Source: Psychrobacillus sp. NEAU-3TGS
Lineage (GTDB): Bacteria > Bacillota > Bacilli > Bacillales_A > Planococcaceae
Direction of reading: 5' to 3'
DNA length: 64,000 nucleotides
Assembly: GCF_029955155.1 (NCBI RefSeq)
Contig: NZ_JAPNOZ010000005.1
Span: 143,548-207,547, forward strand
Below, in pieces: positions 8,483 to 17,199 of this stretch (its first letter is position 1; each line of letters opens with the position of its first letter). The translations under genes were made by a program, and so were the position numbers. Under the pieces are notes generated by a model, which was not told the origin of the DNA, did not search any database, and saw nothing but the letters and a program-made list of their open reading frames with translations.

Positions 8483-8516
8483 AAACCGACCTCCAAATGG
8501 ATAGCCGGTTTTGTAC
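8483..8516. terminator. Terminator between convergent MFS and gltT genes
   Basis: AAAACCG pairs with CGGTTTT around a 15-nt loop in the 47-nt gap between two convergent genes. It is a short stem but well placed. Confidence 0.6.
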
Positions 8517-8526
8517 ACACATATTC

Positions 8527-9801
8527 TTACGCTAGTTCTTCCATAGAAGCAACGTATTTTTCTTCTTTTTCTTTATCAAATCTACCTTCCCATTTAGCCA
8601 TAACAACTGTTGCTAATGCATTACCTACGACATTTACAACTGTACGTGCCATATCTAAAAGTCGGTCGATTCCTGCGATAAATGCTAATCCTTCTAAAGG
8701 AATTCCTACTGTTCCAAGCGTAGCTAGTAGCACAACAAATGATACACCAGGTACACCAGCGATTCCTTTTGAAGTAACCATTAACACAAGTACTAATGTG
8801 ACTTGTTGCATAATACTTAGATCAATACCATACATTTGTGCAATAAAAATCGCCGCAATTGCTTGATATAATGTAGAACCATCTAGATTAAATGAATACC
8901 CAGTCGGTACAACAAACGATACAATATCTTTTGGTGAACCAAACTTCTCCATTTTCTCCATTACTTTTGGCAGAACGGTTTCCGAACTAGAAGTAGAGTA
9001 GGCAAGAAGTAACTCGTCCTTCAATACTTTAAGAAGGTGGAAAATATTCACACCAACGAGCTTGGCAATTCCACCGAGTACAACAAGGATAAAGAAAATC
9101 ATTGTCGCATAGACCAAGATCATTAACTTACCAAGTGGCAGTAATGACTCTAAACCGAATTTAGAGACGGTTACCCCGATTAGAGCGAATACACCAAATG
9201 GAGCAAATTTCATAATAAAGTTTGTCACCCAGAACATTGCATCCGCAGTTCCTTGGAAAAATGCTAATACTGGCTTTCCTCTATCTCCAATAGCTGCAAT
9301 CCCTAAACCAAATAACACTGAAAAGAAAATAATTGCAAGCATATCTCCGCTTGCCATAGACTGAACAATATTACTTGGAACAATTCCTACAATTACATCC
9401 ATGAAACCATGGTCTTGTACTTGTTCCGTTGTTTGAACGTATTGATCGATGTTTCCTTTTGAAAGTGTAGACATGTCTATACCTTCACCTGGCTTGAAAA
9501 TATTCGCCGCTAATAACCCAACGATAATGGCAATCGTCGTCACAACTTCAAAGTAAATTAATGTTTTACCACCTAATTTACCTAATTGCTTAATATCCCC
9601 AGTTCCAGCTACACCTAAAATAAGTGTAGAAACAATGATCGGAACAACAATCATTTTGATCATATTAATAAAAATTGTACCTATAGGCTGCAAGTAAGTT
9701 TCTACAGCAGGGTTACCAAAAAAGATAGCACCCACGATAATACCTAAGACAAGCCCGACTAAAATTTGATATGCCAATGTAAATTTAAATTTTTTCTTCA
9801 A
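8527..9801 (-). CDS. gltT: Glutamate/aspartate:proton symporter, DAACS family
   Basis: Dicarboxylate/amino acid:cation symporter of 424 residues. The N-terminus resembles B. subtilis GltT (GNPAVETYLQPIGTIFINMIKMIVVP), and the family hairpin and ligand motifs are present: the serine-rich YSTSSSETVLP, the SFNLDGSTLY region and the GIAGVPG turn. It imports acidic amino acids with protons or sodium. The start is TTG (9801) behind AAGGGGGGA. A cre-like site and tandem repeats lie just upstream, and a GlnK/GlnL-like two-component pair is encoded immediately 5', suggesting that system controls it. Succinate/C4-dicarboxylate transport is a less likely alternative. Confidence 0.88.
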   Translation of the reverse strand: MKKKFKFTLAYQILVGLVLGIIVGAIFFGNPAVETYLQPIGTIFINMIKMIVVPIIVSTLILGVAGTGDIKQLGKLGGKTLIYFEVVTTIAIIVGLLAANIFKPGEGIDMSTLSKGNIDQYVQTTEQVQDHGFMDVIVGIVPSNIVQSMASGDMLAIIFFSVLFGLGIAAIGDRGKPVLAFFQGTADAMFWVTNFIMKFAPFGVFALIGVTVSKFGLESLLPLGKLMILVYATMIFFILVVLGGIAKLVGVNIFHLLKVLKDELLLAYSTSSSETVLPKVMEKMEKFGSPKDIVSFVVPTGYSFNLDGSTLYQAIAAIFIAQMYGIDLSIMQQVTLVLVLMVTSKGIAGVPGVSFVVLLATLGTVGIPLEGLAFIAGIDRLLDMARTVVNVVGNALATVVMAKWEGRFDKEKEEKYVASMEELA

Positions 9802-9824
9802 CCGTAAGTCCCCCCTTAATAAAA

Positions 9825-9839
9825 ATGAAAACGCTTTCC
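9825..9839 (-). promoter_or_regulatory. Candidate CcpA cre site upstream of gltT
   Basis: The plus strand reads ATGAAAACGCTTTCC, matching 14 of 15 positions of WTGNAANCGNWNNCW. It lies 24 nt upstream of the gltT start, a position suited to catabolite repression by roadblock or promoter overlap. Confidence 0.55.
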
Positions 9840-9880
9840 TACCTTAAGAGTAAGCTTAAGGATAATTTTAAAGGAAACTT

Positions 9881-9900
9881 ACGAAATCCGACGAAATCCG
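9881..9900. repeat. Tandem 10-bp direct repeat, possible response-regulator operator
   Basis: ACGAAATCCG occurs twice head to tail, followed by a third AC. It falls in the 115-bp gap between the response-regulator stop and the gltT start, where the gltT promoter must lie. One-turn-spaced direct repeats are common response-regulator sites; GlnL is the obvious candidate, by context only. Confidence 0.45.
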
Positions 9901-9916
9901 ACAAAAAATTATAGAG

Positions 9917-10819
9917 TTATCTTTTTGTTTGAATCTCATTGTATTTTTCTTGCACTTCCATATAAAGAACTTGGAGAAATTTTTTAATGTTTACTTTCAT
10001 TTTTGCAAAGTTTTTTCTTCCTTCTTGCATGTGAATCATTTGACTTCTAATTTCTTGAAAATCGAAATAGCGAGGAGCGTAGTATTCGAAGTCAGGATTC
10101 GTGTAATCGATGGCGCCTAAAGAAGCTATATTATTCATCGCATTTAATATTGTTCGACGTAAGCGTTGTTCTATTGCCTTACTTTCCTTTTGTAAATGGG
10201 TGAAAGGAATACCTGATTTTGTAGCAACAGCTTCGTATAATTCTTTTAATGGAGGCAGTTGAATCATTGAATCCTTTTGGTCGAAGAGAAACTCTACCAT
10301 CGCAACAATATCGTCACTTCCTACCTCTCCAAGAATACCCATATCACTTAATATAGAATGAACAATTTCTTTTACACTTTGTTTTTTATAGATTGGTTTA
10401 ATGGACGTAATATTAGCCAAAGACTCTTTAATCGCAAGAAGGGAATCCTTCAGTCGAATTTGTTCTGCCGTTTTCCGTAAAATAGTTAGAACTTCAATTC
10501 GATTTATCGGCTTATGTATAAAGAATTCAACCCCTTTTTCATAAGCTTCACCGACCATTTCTTTATTAATAATTTGAGAAATCATGATAAACTGCCCTTG
10601 GTATCCCTTTTTTCTTAACTGTTCAATTGTTTCAATGCCGTCCAATTCCGGCATTAAAAAATCGATTAAAACAACGTCTGGCTGCATTGTAGCGATTGGA
10701 GATAAGGAACTGATACCACTATTAGCTTCACCAATTACTAGTCCAATATCCCCTTCTGTTATTATCTTTTTTAGCATATTTCTACTTGCTGGATCATCAT
10801 CAACTATAAAATAGCGCAG
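9917..10819 (-). CDS. glnL: GlnL-like response regulator (receiver plus YcbB domain)
   Basis: Response regulator of about 300 residues. The receiver domain shows the acidic pocket DDD (residues 7-9), phosphoacceptor Asp53 in LIDFLMPE and Lys103 in FFIHKP. The C-terminal half is the YcbB/GlnL output domain (RRTILNAMNNIASLGAIDY, NPDFEYYAPRYFDF). In B. subtilis GlnL activates glutaminase and glutamine transport genes. The first ATG (10777) would remove the beta1 strand and acidic pocket. The frame continues upstream only 16 codons to a TGA, and the residue aligning with the family's Met is a CTG (10819-10817), ten nt after the kinase stop; CTG initiation is inferred. It probably regulates the adjacent gltT. 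Confidence 0.83.
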   Translation of the reverse strand: MRYFIVDDDPASRNMLKKIITEGDIGLVIGEANSGISSLSPIATMQPDVVLIDFLMPELDGIETIEQLRKKGYQGQFIMISQIINKEMVGEAYEKGVEFFIHKPINRIEVLTILRKTAEQIRLKDSLLAIKESLANITSIKPIYKKQSVKEIVHSILSDMGILGEVGSDDIVAMVEFLFDQKDSMIQLPPLKELYEAVATKSGIPFTHLQKESKAIEQRLRRTILNAMNNIASLGAIDYTNPDFEYYAPRYFDFQEIRSQMIHMQEGRKNFAKMKVNIKKFLQVLYMEVQEKYNEIQTKR

Positions 10820-10829
10820 GTTGGTTCAC

Positions 10830-12071
10830 TCACTTTCTTAAATTGTTCGTCGGGATTTGGATTTGAAAAGCAGTTCCTTCTTTCCTCGTTTCCACTCGAA
10901 TGTCGCCAGTCATTGTTTGGATAATTTCTTTCACATGTGAAAGACCAATCCCCGTTGCGGCAACTCCTTTATCGTTATACTTCGTTGTATATCCAGGCTC
11001 AAAAATGATCGGTATATCTTCTTTTGGGATTCCTTTTCCTGTGTCCTTTATCAAAAAATATGTATAGCTAGATTTCTCAAAAAGGCTTATATGTATTTCT
11101 CCTTTATCCCCTATTGCTTCTACGGCATTGGCTACAATATTGTTTAGCAAAGCAAGTAAAGGGATTTGTTGGTCTGTTTCAAAATCTAATTCTGTCAAAA
11201 CGGAAAAATGAACCTGTTTCCTTAACAACTCACTATATTTTTCATTTGCATGGATAACTAGCTGAATTACTTCAGACAAATAGATAGGGTCATCTTTTTT
11301 CCCTTCTGTTACGTTCTTTAATCCTGCTAAAATTCGTTGGGAGTCTTTTTTCACTTCATGGATTTCCTGCGCAATATGTAATGCTTGTACACTTAATGCT
11401 TGCATATTATGGTGCTTTAATTTTCGGTACAGGTCATGACTAGAAACAGTGATTTGTTCAATATGATTCATCGATTTTTGCAAATAAAGTGTTTCTGCAT
11501 ACAGCCCTGAATTTACGTTGAGCATTTCTTCCATCCGTTTCTTTTGCTCCGACATCGCGATGGAACTAAACAACCCAACGACAAAATAGCTACGAAGAAC
11601 CGCCACTCCTAATAGTAATGCCCATTCTTCAAAACCTAAATTCTCCTCATGCATAAACCAGTTTCGCACCAGATGCTCTGTGCCATTGGCGATAAATTCA
11701 AAACCAACTCCGAGAGCTCCTAAAAGGAATGGATTAGTCTTATATTTTTCCATATTTATCATTCGTAATCCTAATGCGAACAAAAAATAATATAAAAAAG
11801 CAGGTGCATGTTCAACAAAACTTAAAAAGAAGGAATCTCCATGGAATAATGCATCTCTTACCGTTCGAGCAATCACAACAGAAAGTCCTGTTATGGATCC
11901 CGTTAAAAGGAGAGAAGCTGGAGGTCGGATAAGGATAAGTAGAAAAAATGTAATGCTCCCTAAACCAAAACGAAAGGCTTCTCCGCTAAATGGAATTACC
12001 TTAAACTCACTTGCCAACACTGTCAACAATACAGTCAGAATGATTGCATACTTACTATCTCGTAAAACCAT
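10830..12071 (-). CDS. glnK: GlnK-like sensor histidine kinase
   Basis: Membrane sensor kinase of 413 residues. About six hydrophobic segments occupy residues 1-175, then a helical linker and dimerisation region, then an HATPase domain with N-box NNIVANAVEAIGD, G1 box DTGKGIP and G2 box ATGIGLSHVKEI. The phosphoacceptor is probably the histidine in SSHDLYRKLKHHNMQ, an SpoOB/DcuS-like arrangement without a large extracellular sensor domain. It resembles YcbA (GlnK), which senses glutamine in B. subtilis. It lies directly upstream of its response regulator (10-nt gap) and two genes from a glutamate symporter, so an amino-acid signal is likely. Confidence 0.82.
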   Translation of the reverse strand: MVLRDSKYAIILTVLLTVLASEFKVIPFSGEAFRFGLGSITFFLLILIRPPASLLLTGSITGLSVVIARTVRDALFHGDSFFLSFVEHAPAFLYYFLFALGLRMINMEKYKTNPFLLGALGVGFEFIANGTEHLVRNWFMHEENLGFEEWALLLGVAVLRSYFVVGLFSSIAMSEQKKRMEEMLNVNSGLYAETLYLQKSMNHIEQITVSSHDLYRKLKHHNMQALSVQALHIAQEIHEVKKDSQRILAGLKNVTEGKKDDPIYLSEVIQLVIHANEKYSELLRKQVHFSVLTELDFETDQQIPLLALLNNIVANAVEAIGDKGEIHISLFEKSSYTYFLIKDTGKGIPKEDIPIIFEPGYTTKYNDKGVAATGIGLSHVKEIIQTMTGDIRVETRKEGTAFQIQIPTNNLRK

Positions 12072-12132
12072 AAAACTCTCCTAGTAAAGCTTATTTAATA
12101 ATTCGAGTATAACATTGAACACTATAGAAGAA

Positions 12133-12170
12133 AAAAAAGACGAAACATAAAGTTACATGCTTCGCCTTTT
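12133..12170 (-). terminator. Terminator of phnA
   Basis: On the minus strand GGCGAAGCAT pairs with ATGTTTCGTC (two wobble pairs), followed by a run of eight Ts. Confidence 0.75.
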
Positions 12171-12177
12171 CACTATT

Positions 12178-12516
12178 TTATGCTTTTTTTACAAATTCGG
12201 ATTTTAACTTCATCGCACCAAAACCATCAATCTTACAATCAATATTATGATCGCCCTCGACTAAACGAATACTTTTAACTTTAGTACCTATTTTTAAAGT
12301 AGAGGAGCTGCCTTTTACTTTTAGGTCTTTAATGACAGTTACAGAATCACCGTCACTTAAAATATTCCCGTTCGCATCTCGCACTATTTGCGTATCTTCG
12401 TTTTCCTCTGCTCCTCCTATAGTCCACTCATGCGCACATTCTGGGCAAACGAAAAGATTTCCATCTTCATATGTATATGCTGAATTACACTTTGGGCAAT
12501 TAGGTAAATTAACCAT
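12178..12516 (-). CDS. phnA: PhnA/YjdM family zinc-ribbon protein
   Basis: Small cytosolic protein of 112 residues. The N-terminal zinc ribbon has CPKC (8-11) and CPEC (24-27); the C-terminal domain ([21 protein letters not shown], then [13 protein letters not shown]) is the PhnA beta-barrel fold. Despite the old name alkylphosphonate utilisation protein, the family has no firm role in phosphonate breakdown, and its separation from phnX here gives no added support. It has a good GGAGGAT ribosome site, its own terminator, and appears monocistronic. Confidence 0.93.
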   Translation of the reverse strand: MVNLPNCPKCNSAYTYEDGNLFVCPECAHEWTIGGAEENEDTQIVRDANGNILSDGDSVTVIKDLKVKGSSSTLKIGTKVKSIRLVEGDHNIDCKIDGFGAMKLKSEFVKKA

Positions 12517-12669
12517 ACTTTCATATCCTCCATTCTAAAACAGTTCCTATTATGCCTCTATACTACCATGTCTAGTTATTTTGACAACTCCTTCACAGAA
12601 AAAGCATAAGTGGCGTTGCTTTGAAATTGGTGGTCTTAGCAAAGGGTTTTGGTGCCAGGAAATGGTTTA

Positions 12670-12775
12670 GGGCAACCAATCAGTCATTGAAAGCAATCAA
12701 TTCTATCAGGAAAGCAACTTAATCTGCATAAGAGCAACCATATTACTGGGGAAAGCAACCAGTTCTAAAAATAAT
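12670..12775. repeat. Degenerate tandem array phased at about 21 bp
   Basis: The core GCAA, usually within (G)AAAGCAACC, begins at 12672, 12693, 12714, 12734 and 12755, spacing 21, 21, 20 and 21. The spacer halves are AT-rich and only loosely alike. It is the main content of the 389-bp gap between phnA and mqo; no open reading frame with a ribosome site runs through it on either strand. Confidence 0.6.
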
Positions 12776-12854
12776 AAGTTTTCTTGGCTTGAGATGAAGA
12801 TATTATGGGGAGTTACTCCAATAACTGCGGTCGCCAAATTGGCAACAAAGCACG

Positions 12855-12893
12855 AAAAAAATCGTCAGTCCATTAATGGATCGACTTTTTTTA
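12855..12893 (-). terminator. Terminator of mqo
   Basis: On the minus strand a TCCATTAATGGA palindrome with outer GTC/GAC pairs is flanked by A7 and T7 tracts just after the mqo stop codon. Confidence 0.75.
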
Positions 12894-12905
12894 TACATGC
12901 TTTTA

Positions 12906-14444
12906 TTAAACTTTTTCTAACTCCTGTGTCTCTTCCTCTGAAGAATGGCCTTCGTTCGGCATATCTTCATCTAAACCAAGTACCTTCGCAGTTGAAGCAT
13001 GAAGTTCGCGGAAAAGCTCTGGATTTTCTACTAGAGATACACCATAGGAAGGAACCATTTCTTTAATCTTCGGTTCCCACTCTTTTGCATGTTGTGGGAA
13101 GCATTTATTGATTATTTCAAGCATAACGTGAACTGCAGTAGATGCACCTGGAGAAGCACCTAGTAATGCAGCAACAGAACCATCAGCTCCTGTGACAACT
13201 TCCGTACCAAATTGAAGCGTGCCTTTACCGCCGGCTTCGGTATCTTTAATCACCTGCACACGTTGTCCTGCTACTACGATATCCCAGTCTTCACTTTTAG
13301 CATTCGGAACAAATTCTCGTAATTCTTCAATGCGTTGTTCTTTTGATAGCATCAATTGTTGAACTAAGTATTTTGTTAATCCCATGTTTTTTGCTCCTGC
13401 CGATAACATAGTTAACACGTTATTTGGCTTTACAGAGCCTAATAAATCCATATTAGAACCGGTTTTTAAAAATTTTGGCGAGAAGCCGGCAAACGGTCCA
13501 AATAGTAATGATTTTTTATTGTCAATATATCGAGTATCAAGATGTGGTACCGACATTGGAGGTGCACCAACGGCAGCTTTACCATAAACCTTTGCGTGGT
13601 GTTGCTCTACAATCTCCGGATTTTTACATACTAAGAAGAGCCCACTTACCGGGAATCCACCAACATGCTTACTTTCCGGAATACCTGTTTTTTGCAGTAA
13701 AGGTAAGCTTCCACCTCCACCCCCGATAAAGACAAATTTCGCATTAAGATATTCGAGTTTACCGCTATCGCTTTGCACTTTTACTTCCCATAAGCCATCT
13801 GGCGTGCGTTTAAGATCATTCACTTGATGATTGTATTTAATATCAACATTTTTACTCGCTAAGTGGTCAATTAACATGCGCGTTAAAGCACCAAAGTTCA
13901 CATCAGTTCCGGAATCAATTTTTGTTGCCGCTATAGGTTTATCTAAAGTTCGTTCTTTTAACATTAACGGAATCCATTCCTTCAGTTTTTCGGGATTATC
14001 GGAAAACTCCATCCCTTCAAACAACGGATTAGTTGAAAGCGCTTCAAAACGATTTTTTAAAAACTGTACATTTTTTTCTCCCTGTACGTAACTTATATGT
14101 GGCAATGGCATGATAAAGTCTTGTGGATTGCTAATTAGATTACTTTCTACAAGATAAGACCAAAACTGTCTAGAAAGTTGAAACTGCTCGTTAATTTTTA
14201 TCGCTTTACTGATATCTACTGTTCCATCTGGTTTTTCAGTCGTGTAGTTTAGCTCGCATAGTGCAGAATGCCCTGTTCCCGCATTATTCCACTCATTAGA
14301 GCTTTCTTCTCCTGGTTTATCCAGTTTTTCGAATACTGTAATTTTCCAGTCTGGTGCTAATTCTTTCAGCAGTGTTCCCAAAGTTGCACTCATGACTCCG
14401 GCACCAATTAAGATAACATCTGTATTTGTTTGTCCGTTACTCAT
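12906..14444 (-). CDS. mqo: Malate:quinone oxidoreductase
   Basis: FAD-dependent membrane-associated enzyme that oxidises malate to oxaloacetate and passes electrons to menaquinone, a bypass of NAD-malate dehydrogenase in the TCA cycle. The 512 residues start with the dinucleotide-binding motif [15 protein letters not shown] and contain the family stretches [21 protein letters not shown] and [16 protein letters not shown], with [17 protein letters not shown] near the C-terminus. The frame is open to 14537, but an AAGGAT ribosome site 9 nt before 14444 gives [10 protein letters not shown] and the family's usual length. A cre-like 15-mer at 14483-14497 (14 of 15 matches) lies in the leader and suggests carbon control. 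Confidence 0.93.
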   Translation of the reverse strand: MSNGQTNTDVILIGAGVMSATLGTLLKELAPDWKITVFEKLDKPGEESSNEWNNAGTGHSALCELNYTTEKPDGTVDISKAIKINEQFQLSRQFWSYLVESNLISNPQDFIMPLPHISYVQGEKNVQFLKNRFEALSTNPLFEGMEFSDNPEKLKEWIPLMLKERTLDKPIAATKIDSGTDVNFGALTRMLIDHLASKNVDIKYNHQVNDLKRTPDGLWEVKVQSDSGKLEYLNAKFVFIGGGGGSLPLLQKTGIPESKHVGGFPVSGLFLVCKNPEIVEQHHAKVYGKAAVGAPPMSVPHLDTRYIDNKKSLLFGPFAGFSPKFLKTGSNMDLLGSVKPNNVLTMLSAGAKNMGLTKYLVQQLMLSKEQRIEELREFVPNAKSEDWDIVVAGQRVQVIKDTEAGGKGTLQFGTEVVTGADGSVAALLGASPGASTAVHVMLEIINKCFPQHAKEWEPKIKEMVPSYGVSLVENPELFRELHASTAKVLGLDEDMPNEGHSSEEETQELEKV

Positions 14445-14720
14445 TTTTACCATATCCTTATATGTTAAGTTTTGCAGAAAGGATGTAAACGCTCCTTCTT
14501 TGGCGTCATAATAAGACAAGACGCAACCTGGGAACACATCTTTTCTATATCAATATCCTTTTATTAGTTTATCATAGTTATTTTAATAATAAAACATCTC
14601 TATCTCAAACTATGTCGCATATTGTAGTTTTAAGTCATGGAAGCTAAGAGAAATCATGGGAAAATTCCAGGAGAGATATGTTAGAGCCTTTCCTTTATAA
14701 ATGGTTGTTTTCATCAACTA

Positions 14721-15590
14721 TTAAGGAAATAATGACAGAAATTTTCTTATTGCAAAGGAATGATATGCATCTTTTTTCGTTACAATGCCTATTTTCCAGA
14801 GAAGTGCTGGATCATCCAATGGTATTGTTTTAATTACTGGATTGTTTTGTTTTATAAAAATGGTTTTCGGTAATATGGTAACCCCTAATTTGGAAGCCAC
14901 TAACTCTACTATTAAATCCCACTGCGAGCTCTCGTATGAAATAGATGGAGTAAAACCTGCTTCTTTACATGTTTGAATGACAAATTCATGCAAAGCAAAG
15001 TCTTTGGTGAAAACAATAAATTGTTCATCTTTTAAATCCGTTAATGCGACAGATGTATATTGGGCTAGTCGATGTTCTTCGTGAATAAACAGTACAAATT
15101 CATCCTCAATAAAGGGATGAACATTAAATACCGATTCATCAGCCGGCAGAACTATTAACCCCACATCGATATTCTCTTCTTCTACAAGCTGCTCTATCAA
15201 TTTAGCACCTAGTTCGACGAGTACAAGCTTCACATTTGGAAATTGACCGTTAAATATACGAGCAATATAAGGGAAAAACAGAGTGCCGATAAGAGGCGGA
15301 ATTCCTATCTTAATTTCTCCTATTTTCGCATCCGTTAATTCTTTCAGCAAATTAGGTAGCTCATTCAACATATTAAACGCCTGTTGTCCTTGTCTATAAA
15401 CAATTTTTCCAGCATCAGTCAAGTAGAGATGTCTCGTGGAACGGTCGAAAAGACTAACGTGGAATTCTTCTTCCAACTTTTTTACTGCCTTGCTTAACGA
15501 CGGCTGAGATAGGTATGAGTGCTCTGCTGCTTTTGTAAAGCTCCCGTGTTCAGCCACTTCCATAAACGATTTTAAATCACGTAATTCCAT
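14721..15590 (-). CDS. LysR-family transcriptional regulator
   Basis: DNA-binding regulator of 289 residues. Residues 1-60 form the winged helix-turn-helix (SFTKAAEHSYLSQPSLSKAVKKLE, split here as helices 2 and 3), followed by a periplasmic-binding-like effector domain from about residue 90. It is closest in style to the CidR/YwbI group. It is divergent from the AtoE-like carrier gene with 198 bp between, the classic LysR arrangement, so it probably controls that gene and itself. The ligand is unknown. GAGGTTG upstream of the ATG serves as the ribosome site. Confidence 0.9.
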   Translation of the reverse strand: MELRDLKSFMEVAEHGSFTKAAEHSYLSQPSLSKAVKKLEEEFHVSLFDRSTRHLYLTDAGKIVYRQGQQAFNMLNELPNLLKELTDAKIGEIKIGIPPLIGTLFFPYIARIFNGQFPNVKLVLVELGAKLIEQLVEEENIDVGLIVLPADESVFNVHPFIEDEFVLFIHEEHRLAQYTSVALTDLKDEQFIVFTKDFALHEFVIQTCKEAGFTPSISYESSQWDLIVELVASKLGVTILPKTIFIKQNNPVIKTIPLDDPALLWKIGIVTKKDAYHSFAIRKFLSLFP

Positions 15591-15622
15591 TTTTAGACAA
15601 CCTCGTTTTATTCCATTTTTGA

Positions 15623-15642
15623 ATAAATACTATTCTATTTAT
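15623..15642. promoter_or_regulatory. Candidate LysR-type operator (T-N11-A style inverted repeat)
   Basis: ATAAATA and TATTTAT form a perfect inverted repeat around 6 nt, 33 bp upstream of the lysR start in the divergent promoter region. AT-rich sequence lowers confidence. Confidence 0.45.
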
Positions 15643-15788
15643 GAATTTTACATATATTCTGACAGCTTGTAAACTCTTTCTTATGAGGAAGAAAAAGGGG
15701 GAATTATTATTAAGAGAATAGTAAATTTAAGAAACTTTAGATTTCAGAAATTTTAGATCAATAAATATTATCGCAGGAGGATAAAACC

Positions 15789-17114
15789 TTGAAAGTAATG
15801 ATTTCATTATCAAACAGATTAATGCAACGATACATGCCTGACCCATATGTACTTGTAGTTATTCTTACTTTTCTTGTGGGCGGACTTGCTCTATTACTAA
15901 CCCCTAGTACACCTGTTCAATTATTGAGTTTTTGGGGAGATGGTTTTTGGAGCCTATTAACATTTTCTATGCAAATGGTTTTTATTGTAGTTACAGGACA
16001 TGTTATGGCGAGTAGTCCATTTTTTAAGAAGCTATTAGGAAACTTAGCAAGTGTACCAAAATCACCTGGACATGCGATCATCCTTGTTACCCTTGTAGCA
16101 TTAGTCGCTTGCTGGATTAACTGGGGATTTGGTTTAATCATCGGGGCATTACTAGCAAGAGAAATTGCTAAAAAAGTAGACGGGGTTGACTATCGACTGT
16201 TAGTTGCAAGCGCATATAGTGGGTTTATCATATGGAGTGGTGGTCTTTCGTCATCTGTGGCGTTAACTATTGCCACACCTGGTCATTTTACCGAAAACCT
16301 TATAGGCGTAGTGCCAACTAGTCAAACTCTTTTTTCACCACTTAATTTAATCATTGTTGTTGGACTAATCATTCTAGTACCCATTATTAATAGAATAATG
16401 ACACCAACGAAAGATCAAGCATTTATCATCGATCGTAGTCTCCTAGAGGATTCAAATGCTATGCCTGCAGCTACAGTGGACAATGTGGAGATGACACCAG
16501 CTGATCGTTTAGAAAATAGTAAAATACTTTCATTATTAATTGGTTTAACTGGTCTTGCTTTTTTAGGATATTATATTGCTACTAACGGTTTTGCTATCAA
16601 TCTAAATATCATTAATTTTCTATTTCTTATTGTAGGGATACTATTACACAAAACACCAAAGCTATTTTTAGAAGCTGTTACAAACTCGGTTAAAAGTGCA
16701 ACCGGTATTATTATTCAATTTCCATTTTATGCAGGATTAATGGGTATTGTAACTGCTTCAGGACTTGCAAGTGTATTATCAGATGCATTTATATCTATTT
16801 CCAATGAGCATACATTCCATATGCTTACACTATGGAGTGCAGGTCTTGTAAACTTCTTCGTCCCTTCCGGCGGGGGACAGTGGGCTGTACAAGCTCCTGT
16901 GATGCTAGAAGCTGCACAAAGTCTAGGCGTTTCTTTACCTAAAACAGCAATGGCTGTTGCTTGGGGAGACGCATGGACAAATATGATTCAACCATTCTAC
17001 GCATTACCTGCTTTGGCAATTGCAGGGTTAAAAGCAAAGGATATTATGGGTTATGGATTAATAATCATGCTTATTACAGGAATCTTTATTTCGGCTGCTT
17101 TTTTGTTTATATGA
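15789..17114 (+). CDS. AtoE-like short-chain fatty acid transporter
   Basis: Membrane carrier of 441 residues with about ten to twelve hydrophobic segments, matching the AtoE/short-chain fatty acid transporter family: MQRYMPDPYVLVVILTF at the start, WINWGFGLIIGA, and the re-entrant NFFVPSGGGQWAVQAPVM with WGDAWTNMIQPF near the end. It probably takes up acetoacetate, butyrate or related short-chain acids. The start is TTG (15789) behind CAGGAGGA. It is transcribed away from the LysR gene that presumably regulates it. No CoA-transferase or thiolase lies nearby to confirm the substrate. Confidence 0.88.
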   Translation: MKVMISLSNRLMQRYMPDPYVLVVILTFLVGGLALLLTPSTPVQLLSFWGDGFWSLLTFSMQMVFIVVTGHVMASSPFFKKLLGNLASVPKSPGHAIILVTLVALVACWINWGFGLIIGALLAREIAKKVDGVDYRLLVASAYSGFIIWSGGLSSSVALTIATPGHFTENLIGVVPTSQTLFSPLNLIIVVGLIILVPIINRIMTPTKDQAFIIDRSLLEDSNAMPAATVDNVEMTPADRLENSKILSLLIGLTGLAFLGYYIATNGFAINLNIINFLFLIVGILLHKTPKLFLEAVTNSVKSATGIIIQFPFYAGLMGIVTASGLASVLSDAFISISNEHTFHMLTLWSAGLVNFFVPSGGGQWAVQAPVMLEAAQSLGVSLPKTAMAVAWGDAWTNMIQPFYALPALAIAGLKAKDIMGYGLIIMLITGIFISAAFLFI

Positions 17115-17121
17115 TGAATTT

Positions 17122-17152
17122 AGACCTCACCAGTAATGTTGAGGTCTTTTTT
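17122..17152 (+). terminator. Terminator of the AtoE-like gene
   Basis: AGACCTCA pairs with TGAGGTCT, 10-nt loop, followed by a T-run; it starts 8 nt after the stop codon. Confidence 0.88.
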
Positions 17153-17199
17153 AATTAACTTTTTCTATATACTATTATATATTTAAACTAGGTGATGAG

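Noticed and set aside
12794-13066. 90-codon plus-strand frame between phnA and mqo
   Set aside because: Mostly antisense to mqo and runs through the mqo terminator; composition is not gene-like.
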